Source of the DNA: Desulfamplus sp.
GTDB lineage: Bacteria > Desulfobacterota > Desulfobacteria > Desulfobacterales > Desulfobacteraceae
Direction: 5' to 3'
Length of the DNA stretch: 5,555 nucleotides
NCBI GenBank assembly: GCA_015233755.1
Contig: JADFXA010000163.1
Span: forward strand, 1 to 5,555
Of this stretch, positions 1 to 5,207 are shown one piece after another; positions within the stretch are counted from its first letter, which is position 1, and the number at the start of each line of letters is the position of its first letter. Under the pieces are notes generated by a model that saw only the letters and a program-made list of their open reading frames with translations, had not been told where the DNA came from and did not search any database. The position numbers were made by a program, and so were the translations under genes.

Positions 1-16
1 TCACTCTTTCCCTCAT
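1..16 (-). CDS. Possible start of a gene running off the left edge
   Basis: On the minus strand an ATG at 16-14 opens a frame that stays open to the window edge (M-R-E-R-V). A purine-rich GGAAGAG lies 4 bases upstream, closer than usual for a ribosome binding site. Only five codons are visible, so no product can be named. It would be the next gene after rpoH in the same direction, about 140 bases downstream. A second reading is that translation begins earlier at a TTG (39-37) behind a better AGGAG, but that frame ends in a TGA overlapping this ATG. Confidence 0.25.
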
Positions 17-46
17 GACGCTCTTCCGTTATTTATCAAAAGTTCT

Positions 47-68
47 CCTGTTTAAACCTGTTTTAAAC
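47..68. repeat. Imperfect tandem repeat CCTGTTTAAAC / CCTGTTTTAAAC
   Basis: Two near-identical units, CCTGTTTAAAC (47-57) and CCTGTTTTAAAC (57-68), share one base. The first contains the 8-base palindrome GTTTAAAC. They lie just upstream, on the minus strand, of the AGGAG and the possible gene start at the left edge, so they could be a small operator. They could equally be chance in AT-rich DNA. Confidence 0.35.
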
Positions 69-101
69 ATTTATCTTATTTTAAAAATGTATAGTGCAGA
101 A

Positions 102-117
102 CTTAGTTAATACTAAG
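102..117. repeat. Short perfect inverted repeat downstream of rpoH
   Basis: CTTAGT (102-107) and ACTAAG (112-117) are perfect complements around a 4-base loop, 42 bases or more past the rpoH stop codon. No T-run follows on the minus strand, so it is not a convincing intrinsic terminator. I see no other good terminator for rpoH between 17 and 158. Confidence 0.35.
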
Positions 118-158
118 ACAATAATGCTATGGCTGCTTGGTTTAACTAACTGCTATAA

Positions 159-1310
159 TTATGAATTATAAGAATACTCTTCAAAATCTGGAATTTTATC
201 TTTAAAGTAATCTTTCATTTTTTTTATAATATTGTTTTCGATCTGACGCACTCTCTCTCTTGAGATGTTGTATGTCTCTCCTATTTCTTGTAGAGTTAGA
301 GGCTCGTCAGAAAATATTCTTTTTTCAAAAATCTCAAGTTCTCGAGGTTTAAGGCTCTTTTTAAATTCATTGACTTTTGTGTGCAATATATCTTCAATCT
401 GTTTTCTTGCGACTTTATCTTCAGTAGAGTCTATGTCACTGTTTATGAACTCAATTCGTTCAGTATTAGAATCTTCTTTAATAGGCTCGTCAAGCGAAAT
501 ATCCCAACCATCGAGACGTTGATCCATATCTAAAATCTCTTGCTCAGATACTCCCATTCTCTCTGAAAGTAGTTTGGGTTTTGGATCAAAACCTTGCTCA
601 ATTAACCTCTGTTTCTCTTTTTTTAATCTAAAAAAGAGTTTACGCTGCCCCTGTGTTGTTCCAATCTTAACAAGCCGCCAATTATCCATAATGAATTTAA
701 GTATATATGCTTTAATCCAAAATGAGGCGTAATATGAAAATTTTACGTTTTTATATGGGTCGAATTTTTTTACTGCTTGAACAAGTCCAATATTTCCCTC
801 TTGAATCAAATCAAGGAGGTTTTGCATCCATATCCGCTGAAATTCAATAGCAATCTTGACAACTAACCTAAGGTTAGAAGTTACCATTATATATGCAGAC
901 TCGCTATCATTCTCTTCTTGAATTTTGCGGCCTAATTTTACCTCTTCTGCACGAGTAAGGAGTCTATATCTGTTAATTTCAGCTAAATAGCTCTGGAGAG
1001 GATCAGATTTCACAATTGCATGATGAGTTGATGAACCATGTTTTTTGGTAGGAAGCAGAAAATCATTTCTACTTACAGGTGTTATATCTTGTAGAATTTC
1101 TTCAATATCAATGGAAGCCAATATGTCAGACGCTATTATTTCAGCATCATCTTGGCTTAATATCTCATCTTCAATTATATCTTCATCAACTAAAAGCTCA
1201 TCGTTTTCCAAAACATCTTCTGAAATATCTTCGGTTTCAGATATATCTTGATCTTCCAAAATAATTTCAGGTTTTACAACATTTTTATATATATTATTGT
1301 CGTTACCCAT
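159..1310 (-). CDS. rpoH: RNA polymerase heat-shock sigma factor, sigma-32 (RpoH)
   Basis: This is an alternative sigma factor that binds core RNA polymerase and directs it to heat-shock promoters. In the 383-residue product, region 1.2 is about 103-136 (DPLQSYLAEINRYRLLT). Region 2 is about 137-210, with NLRLVVKIA, the core-binding LIQEGNIGLVQAV at 168-180, and FSYYASFWIKAYI in 2.3/2.4. Region 3 follows the QRKLFFRLKKEKQ segment (222-234), which matches the RpoH box that separates sigma-32 from RpoD. Region 4 is about 305-370, with the helix-turn-helix LTLQEIGETYNISRERVRQI at 338-357. E. coli RpoH has about 284 residues. The extra length is mostly an acidic N-terminal extension: residues 14-80 hold about 26 Asp/Glu and no Lys or Arg. 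Only a weak purine-rich AGAGAGAG precedes the ATG, so an internal start cannot be excluded. queA lies 198 bases upstream on the same strand. The family call is firm; sigma-32 over another group-3 sigma rests on the RpoH box. Confidence 0.93.
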   Translation of the reverse strand: MGNDNNIYKNVVKPEIILEDQDISETEDISEDVLENDELLVDEDIIEDEILSQDDAEIIASDILASIDIEEILQDITPVSRNDFLLPTKKHGSSTHHAIVKSDPLQSYLAEINRYRLLTRAEEVKLGRKIQEENDSESAYIMVTSNLRLVVKIAIEFQRIWMQNLLDLIQEGNIGLVQAVKKFDPYKNVKFSYYASFWIKAYILKFIMDNWRLVKIGTTQGQRKLFFRLKKEKQRLIEQGFDPKPKLLSERMGVSEQEILDMDQRLDGWDISLDEPIKEDSNTERIEFINSDIDSTEDKVARKQIEDILHTKVNEFKKSLKPRELEIFEKRIFSDEPLTLQEIGETYNISRERVRQIENNIIKKMKDYFKDKIPDFEEYSYNS

Positions 1311-1356
1311 TGTTCTCTCTCTTTTTAGTGTTTTATATACTTCAAACCAAAATCAA

Positions 1357-1383
1357 TTTAGCTTTAATCTATGCAAAGCTAAA
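1357..1383 (-). repeat. Perfect 9-bp inverted repeat in the rpoH upstream region
   Basis: TTTAGCTTT (1357-1365) and AAAGCTAAA (1375-1383) are perfect complements around a 9-base loop. The element lies 47-73 bases upstream of the rpoH ATG and more than 120 bases past the queA stop. No T-run follows on either strand, so it does not look like the queA terminator. It could be a hairpin in the rpoH mRNA leader or a dyad operator. Confidence 0.5.
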
Positions 1384-1434
1384 CTTATGACCGAGATCAA
1401 TATCTATTGATTTGTTTATCTCTTTTTATTTTTG

Positions 1435-1461
1435 AATATAATGTAGCCGACTTTTTACCAA
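1435..1461 (-). promoter_or_regulatory. Weak sigma-70-like promoter candidate for rpoH
   Basis: On the minus strand TTGGTA (1461-1456) is followed after 15 bases by TATATT (1440-1435). The boxes are fair but the spacer is shorter than the usual 16-18. Use of this promoter would place the 9-bp inverted repeat at 1357-1383 inside the rpoH leader RNA. I see no CTTGAA/CCCCAT-type heat-shock promoter here. Confidence 0.25.
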
Positions 1462-1508
1462 TATATGTATATTTACTCTAAATAACTCAGATGCCCAAAA
1501 CAATACGA

Positions 1509-2789
1509 TTACTCAATAAACATTGCATCTCCATAACTGAAAAAACGATATTTTTTCTCAATTGCCTCTTTGTATGCTTTGAAAATAAGTTCTTTGCTTG
1601 AAAATGCAGATACAAGCATGAGAAGTGTCGATTCAGGAAGATGAAAATTTGTTATTATGGCGTCAACAATTTTGAATTTATAGCCTGGATAGATGAATAG
1701 ATCGCATTTCCCATTACCTGCATGTAATATCCCTTTTTCATCAGCTGCATACTCAAGAGTTCTCACAGACGTAGTTCCTACAGCAATTATTCTTCTCCCC
1801 TCTGATTTTGCTCTATTTATAGCTTGTGCAGATTCTTCTGGTATTGAGTAAAATTCGGAGTGTACCTGGTGTTCTCTAATATCAGATACTCTTACAGGAG
1901 AAAAAGTTCCATATCCAACATGAAGCGTAATCTTTACAAACTCAACTCCCTTTGTTTTGAGTCTTTTAATAAGAGGCTCTGTAAAATGAAGTCCTGCTGT
2001 TGGAGCTGCAACTGCTCCTTTTTCTGTAGCATAAACAGTCTGGTAACTTTTTATATCTATGTTGTCATGTTTGATCTTAAGAGTGTATTCATTATAGTTT
2101 GAATTGTTATCACTTGCATTATTATCTAAAAGGTTGTCAGCTCCAAGATTATTTACCATATTTTCTCTACGAATATATGGTGGAAGAGGAATTTCTCCAT
2201 AAGCTTCAAGTAAAAAATCAAAATCAAGATGTTGTGAACTATTTGAAGAGATTAAATTATTGTTAATCACATTCTTGCTATCTGGTGCAAGAAATCTGAC
2301 ATTGAAAGTTGCTTCATTTACAGACTCAACTCTTGCGTTAAGAGTTTTACTATCTCCAAATTTTTTACTACAAAGTTTTAATATAGTCCCAGGTTTTGGG
2401 CTTTTTGATGCTCGAATCATACATTCACACTCAAAGTAGCCCTTCTCTTTCTGTGTTGCAATGCCACCAATATAGTCAAGAATTAACACTTCAACTTTGC
2501 CGCCACTCTCTTTGTATCCTTTAAGTCTTGCTGGTATTACTCTTGTATTATTTATGATTAAAAGATCATCGGGCTTTAAAATGCTTTCAATATCTTTAAA
2601 TAGGTAATGAGATACTTTACCATCAATTTCGGCGATTTTATCGCTTATCTGAACAGCGCAGTCTTTTGTTGCAGATATTTTATTTCTCTTTTCAACTCTT
2701 AATAGCCTTGATTCGTCTCTATTTTCTATTGGATCTTGAGCTATAAGTTCAGGAGGAAGCTCATAATTATAGTCTGAAAGTAAATACAT
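1509..2789 (-). CDS. queA: S-adenosylmethionine:tRNA ribosyltransferase-isomerase (QueA)
   Basis: QueA transfers and isomerises the ribosyl part of S-adenosylmethionine onto 7-aminomethyl-7-deazaguanine at tRNA position 34, giving epoxyqueuosine. This is the penultimate step of queuosine synthesis, in the cytoplasm, on tRNAs for Asp, Asn, His and Tyr. Family signatures run the whole length: YELPPELIAQDPIENRDESRLL at the N-terminus, INNTRVIPARL (79-89), PLPPYI (201-206), GAVAAPTAGLHFTEPL (258-273), LHVGYGTFSPV (289-299), IIAVGTTSVRTLE (334-346) and ITNFHLPESTLLMLVSAF (379-396). The product has 426 residues where about 340-360 is usual. The excess sits in in-frame insertions: about 36-58, about 171-189, and an Asn-rich stretch about 208-248. 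All conserved blocks are intact, so the enzyme is probably active. The ATG is chosen because MYLLSDYNYELP matches the usual family start; the ribosome binding site is weak. Confidence 0.96.
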   Translation of the reverse strand: MYLLSDYNYELPPELIAQDPIENRDESRLLRVEKRNKISATKDCAVQISDKIAEIDGKVSHYLFKDIESILKPDDLLIINNTRVIPARLKGYKESGGKVEVLILDYIGGIATQKEKGYFECECMIRASKSPKPGTILKLCSKKFGDSKTLNARVESVNEATFNVRFLAPDSKNVINNNLISSNSSQHLDFDFLLEAYGEIPLPPYIRRENMVNNLGADNLLDNNASDNNSNYNEYTLKIKHDNIDIKSYQTVYATEKGAVAAPTAGLHFTEPLIKRLKTKGVEFVKITLHVGYGTFSPVRVSDIREHQVHSEFYSIPEESAQAINRAKSEGRRIIAVGTTSVRTLEYAADEKGILHAGNGKCDLFIYPGYKFKIVDAIITNFHLPESTLLMLVSAFSSKELIFKAYKEAIEKKYRFFSYGDAMFIE

Positions 2790-2871
2790 TTTATTTAGCG
2801 ACTCTTTTAGGAATTCTTCTTTTAACTTAGTAAACTGATTTTAATATTTAATTGAGCTTATGCAACAACAT

Positions 2872-2899
2872 TTTATATCCAGTAAAATCAATTAGACAA
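2872..2899 (-). promoter_or_regulatory. Sigma-70-like promoter candidate for queA
   Basis: On the minus strand TTGTCT (2899-2894) and TATAAA (2877-2872) are separated by 16 bases. The -10 box matches consensus at 5 of 6 positions and the -35 at 4 of 6. Transcription would start near 2865, giving a leader of roughly 75 bases before the queA ATG. This supports queA being transcribed apart from the DUF2065 gene. AT-rich DNA produces such matches by chance, so this is only a candidate. Confidence 0.4.
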
Positions 2900-2965
2900 T
2901 TTAAGGTTTCAATTCTCTCTAATAATTTAAACTTAAGATGCTTTAACAATAAATGATGTAGTTAT

Positions 2966-3157
2966 TTATAGCAATTTTTTTCCAAAATAGACAACGCCAA
3001 GTCCTAGAAGCATAAGTATAGCTCCAAAACGCCTTAACGAGTTTTCAGGAAGCTCTGTTACCGTTGCGATTATCTCTTTCATCTTTTCTGGAAAGGCAAA
3101 GTATGGCAGACCTTCTACAATCATAACCATTCCCATGACGCAAAGGAAAAATTTCAT
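2966..3157 (-). CDS. DUF2065 family small inner-membrane protein (YjeT-like)
   Basis: A 63-residue protein with two predicted membrane segments: about residues 2-21 (FFLCVMGMVMIVEGLPYF) and 43-58 (RFGAILMLLGLGVVYF), joined by a short polar, partly amphipathic stretch (PEKMKEIIATVTELPENS). The pattern of EGLPYF, a Pro-Glu/Lys turn, a LPxNxLRRFG block just before the second helix, and a Gly-rich helix ending in a basic tail agrees closely with E. coli YjeT (65 residues), the DUF2065 type protein. No biochemical function is established for the family; in E. coli the gene lies beside hflK-hflC, but no such partner is in this window. An AGGA lies 11 bases before the ATG. It is the first minus-strand gene left of the divergent region and probably has its own promoter. 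Confidence 0.85.
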   Translation of the reverse strand: MKFFLCVMGMVMIVEGLPYFAFPEKMKEIIATVTELPENSLRRFGAILMLLGLGVVYFGKKLL

Positions 3158-3202
3158 TCTATTTTCAATCCTATAAAATTTTGATTTTAAATTGATTTCT
3201 AA

Positions 3203-3230
3203 AATGTAATAATATTATCGCTGTTTTCAA
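3203..3230 (-). promoter_or_regulatory. Sigma-70-like promoter candidate for the DUF2065 gene
   Basis: On the minus strand TTGAAA (3230-3225, 5 of 6 matches to consensus) is followed after 16 bases by TACATT (3208-3203, 4 of 6). Transcription would start near 3195, about 40 bases before the ATG. The 10-base palindrome ATAATATTAT (3209-3218) fills most of the spacer. Confidence 0.4.
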
Positions 3231-3305
3231 ATTAACTCATACATAAACTTTATTAATTCCATATCTGACACAAGTTTATTCAAAAATATAGCACAAAAAA
3301 TAATA

Positions 3306-3334
3306 TTGATAAATCAAATCATCAGGGTTATAAG
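3306..3334 (+). promoter_or_regulatory. Sigma-70-like promoter candidate for gatB
   Basis: TTGATA (3306-3311) and TATAAG (3329-3334) each match consensus at 5 of 6 positions and are exactly 17 bases apart, the best promoter match in the window. Transcription would begin near 3341, giving a gatB leader of about 130 bases. The -35 box is one arm of the palindrome TTGAT-AA-ATCAA (3306-3317), which could be an operator. Confidence 0.5.
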
Positions 3335-3422
3335 ATATTGTTGGAATTATTCATAAATCACTACAATTAGACCAAATTTTATCGGTTTTTAATTTTATTT
3401 AGTTTTAATTAGGTGCCTTTAA

Positions 3423-3455
3423 TTAACTATAAATTATTAATCTTAGTTAAAGATT
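3423..3455 (+). repeat. Overlapping inverted repeats just before the gatB ribosome binding site
   Basis: Two hairpins compete for the same bases. TTAACTA (3423-3429) can pair with TAGTTAA (3444-3450), and AATCTT (3439-3444) can pair with AAGATT (3450-3455). The second ends three bases before the gatB Shine-Dalgarno AGGA (3458-3461). Both stems are almost entirely A-T pairs and so are weak. Confidence 0.35.
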
Positions 3456-3471
3456 TTAGGAATACAATATT

Positions 3472-5010
3472 ATGCAGTATGAACCAGTAATTGGGCTTGA
3501 AGTTCATGCCCAGCTCAAAACTGATACAAAGATATTTTGCAGTTGTTCGACTAAATTTGGAGCAGAACCAAATGCCAATACATGCCCTGTTTGTACAGGT
3601 ATGCCAGGAGTCTTACCTGTTTTAAACCATAAAGCTGTTACTTTTGCCATAAGAGCCGCTCTTGCTACAAACTGCAAAATTGCAAGAGAGAGTAGATTTG
3701 ATAGAAAAAATTATTTCTACCCCGACCTTCCAAAAGGTTATCAAATTTCTCAGTATGCCTACCCAATAGCAGAGCACGGTTATCTCTCAATTGATATTGA
3801 TGATGGACTTGAGAAAATAATTGGAATTACTCGAATCCACATGGAAGAAGATGCTGGAAAATTGATACATGACCCGCAAAGATCAAAAAGTATGGTTGAT
3901 CTCAATAGAACAGGAGTTCCATTAGTTGAAATTGTAAGTGAGCCAGATATTCGCTCAGCAACCGAAGCTGGTGCGTATTTAAGAAAACTCCACGCTATTT
4001 TAAAATATATTGATGTTTGCGATGGAAATATGGAAGAGGGTAGTTTTAGATGCGATGCAAACGTTTCTCTTAGGCCTTTTGGAGAGGCAAAATTTGGAAC
4101 TCGAACGGAGCTTAAAAATCTTAACTCATTTAAGCATGTTGAAAAGGCCATTTTGTATGAAATTCAAAGACAGACCTATCTTCTTGATGAAGGCAAAGAG
4201 ATTGTGCAGGAGACTCGTCTTTGGGATCCTGTTAAAAATTTGACTAAATCCATGAGAGGTAAAGAAGATGCTCATGATTATCGATATTTCCCAGATCCTG
4301 ATCTTGTTCCTTTAATTGTTGATGATGAGTGGATAAATGCTATCAAGACAGAGATGCCAGAACTTCCACACGTTAAAAAATCACGCTTTATTAGCGAATA
4401 TAATCTTTCTGCCTATGATGCAGAAGTTCTTACATCTTCAAAAGAGCTTGCCAACTATTTTGAGGCAACAGCATCTTCCCTCCAAGATAAAAAACTTGCG
4501 GCAAATTGGATTATGGGACCTATACTTGCGATGATAAAGGGCGAGGGGAACACAATTGAAGAACCTCCAATTTCATCTTCTGATCTTGCAGAGCTTTTAA
4601 CTCTTCTTGAAAAAAATACCATTAATGCAACTGCTGCAAAGAGTGTTTTTGAGAAGATTGTATCTATAAATAAAGCTTTTGGTGAATCTGCTAAATCAAA
4701 CTATTCATCTGGTAAACCAGACGAATCTGAATTTGATGAATCTGAAAAACCTGAATCTGATGAATTACTTAAATGGAAAGGGTTAAAGCCAGCTCAATTG
4801 GTGCGTGAAATGGGACTTGAACAAGTGTCAGATCATTTTGAGCTTGGAACGATTGTAGATGAGGTAATAGCCCAAAATCCAGCGGAACTTGAATCATATA
4901 GAAACGGTAAAACTAAGCTATTTAGCTTTTTTATGGGGCAGATTATGAAAAAAACAAAAGGTAAAGCTGACCCAAAAGTGATAACACAGCTTCTTAATGA
5001 GAAATTATAA
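3472..5010 (+). CDS. gatB: Aspartyl/glutamyl-tRNA(Asn/Gln) amidotransferase subunit B (GatB)
   Basis: GatB is the tRNA-binding and activating subunit of GatCAB, which converts Glu-tRNA(Gln) and/or Asp-tRNA(Asn) to the amidated form in the cytoplasm. The catalytic cradle is clear: EPVIGLEVHAQL with Glu10 and His12, four cysteines at 23, 25, 38 and 41 (CSC and CPVC, a likely metal site), YFYPDLPKGYQISQ (81-94), HMEEDAGK (123-130), the family signature VDLNRTGVPLVEIVSEPD (142-159), GSFRCDANVSLRP (190-202) and ELKNLNSF (213-220). The helical and YqeY-like tail domain follows, ending in GQIMKKTKGKADP (489-501). The product has 512 residues where about 475-480 is usual; the excess is an acidic, Ser-rich insertion at about 401-436. 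AGGA lies 10 bases before the ATG. gatA and gatC are not adjacent here, so the subunits must be encoded elsewhere. Nothing suggests loss of function. Confidence 0.97.
   Translation: MQYEPVIGLEVHAQLKTDTKIFCSCSTKFGAEPNANTCPVCTGMPGVLPVLNHKAVTFAIRAALATNCKIARESRFDRKNYFYPDLPKGYQISQYAYPIAEHGYLSIDIDDGLEKIIGITRIHMEEDAGKLIHDPQRSKSMVDLNRTGVPLVEIVSEPDIRSATEAGAYLRKLHAILKYIDVCDGNMEEGSFRCDANVSLRPFGEAKFGTRTELKNLNSFKHVEKAILYEIQRQTYLLDEGKEIVQETRLWDPVKNLTKSMRGKEDAHDYRYFPDPDLVPLIVDDEWINAIKTEMPELPHVKKSRFISEYNLSAYDAEVLTSSKELANYFEATASSLQDKKLAANWIMGPILAMIKGEGNTIEEPPISSSDLAELLTLLEKNTINATAAKSVFEKIVSINKAFGESAKSNYSSGKPDESEFDESEKPESDELLKWKGLKPAQLVREMGLEQVSDHFELGTIVDEVIAQNPAELESYRNGKTKLFSFFMGQIMKKTKGKADPKVITQLLNEKL
4723..4767 (+). 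repeat. Three degenerate 15-base tandem units inside gatB
   Basis: GAATCTG recurs at 4723, 4738 and 4753, an exact 15-base period, with a fourth copy 39 bases earlier at 4684. The units encode ESEFD, ESEKP and ESDEL. All spacings are multiples of three, so the reading frame is kept. The array forms the core of the acidic insertion in the GatB tail domain and looks like an in-frame minisatellite that has partly diverged. Confidence 0.6.
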
Positions 5011-5016
5011 TTGGAG

Positions 5017-5048
5017 GATTTGACAAATTTGTAAAAGGTTGTCAAATC
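5017..5048. repeat. Perfect 10-bp inverted repeat just after gatB
   Basis: GATTTGACAA (5017-5026) and TTGTCAAATC (5039-5048) are perfect complements around a 12-base loop, starting six bases after the gatB stop codon. The position suits a transcript end, but the stem has only three G-C pairs and no T-run follows on either strand, so it is a poor intrinsic terminator. Each arm carries a consensus TTGACA, one on each strand; the plus-strand copy (5020-5025) is followed after 16 bases by TCAAAT, a weak -10. An operator over a promoter for the downstream gene is an alternative. Confidence 0.55.
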
Positions 5049-5165
5049 TACTGAAAAACGGTCAATATCCTATCTTAAGAAATGAGAATTTAATAAAATC
5101 ATAAAGTATTTGGAGCTGCTCTTTAATATCAAGCTTCCACACTTATAAGTTTAGGAGTTAATTTT

Positions 5166-5207
5166 ATGCTCATTCTTAAAAAGGGAAATTTGGAGAACTT
5201 TAAATGA
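5166..5207 (+). CDS. Possible 13-codon leader ORF overlapping the next gene by ATGA
   Basis: An ATG at 5166 opens a 13-codon frame (MLILKKGNLENFK) ending in TGA at 5205-5207. It has a good Shine-Dalgarno, AGGAG at 5153-5157, with an 8-base spacer. Its stop overlaps the ATG of the downstream secreted protein (5204-5206) as ATGA, the classic arrangement for translational coupling. The downstream gene also has its own GGAG (5192-5195), which lies inside this mini-ORF. Chance cannot be excluded for so short a frame, and no function is known for the peptide. Confidence 0.3.
   Translation: MLILKKGNLENFK

Larger units (their letters stand above)
3158..3471. other. Divergent intergenic region between the DUF2065 gene and gatB
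   Basis: These 314 bases hold no convincing gene on either strand. They contain a minus-strand promoter candidate for the DUF2065 gene (3203-3230), a better plus-strand candidate for gatB (3306-3334), a short palindrome on the latter's -35 box (3306-3317), a T-rich tract (about 3378-3410), and overlapping inverted repeats just before the gatB ribosome binding site (3423-3455). I see no tRNA and no recognisable riboswitch or T-box motif. Confidence 0.7.

Noticed and set aside
265..522. Plus-strand open frames opposite rpoH (265-522, 1045-1251, 1079-1264)
   Set aside because: These Ser/Ile/Leu-rich translations are the complement of RpoH conserved regions and of its acidic N-terminus; there is no independent support.
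1860..2102. An 80-codon plus-strand frame inside queA
   Set aside because: It is antisense to the most conserved part of QueA and has a Cys/Ser-rich nonsense-like composition.
2836..2890. Inverted repeat TGATTTTA / TAAAATCA upstream of queA
   Set aside because: The 8-base arms are 39 bases apart and nearly all A-T; expected by chance in DNA of this composition.
3306..3317. FNR-type binding site (TTGAT...ATCAA)
   Set aside because: The half-sites match FNR but only two bases separate them, whereas FNR needs four. It is kept only as a generic palindrome on the -35 box.
3780..4151. A 123-codon open frame on the minus strand inside gatB
   Set aside because: It lies wholly within the conserved GatB coding sequence, resembles no family, and is explained as an antisense shadow of gatB.
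4833..5045. A 70-codon minus-strand frame over the end of gatB
   Set aside because: Most of it is antisense to the conserved GatB C-terminus; the composition is that of a reversed Lys/Glu-rich gene and no ribosome binding site stands out.
5141..5150. ACTTATAAGT palindrome, possible -10 box or operator before the mini-ORF
   Set aside because: No acceptable -35 box lies 16-18 bases upstream, and a 10-base A-T-rich palindrome alone is weak evidence.
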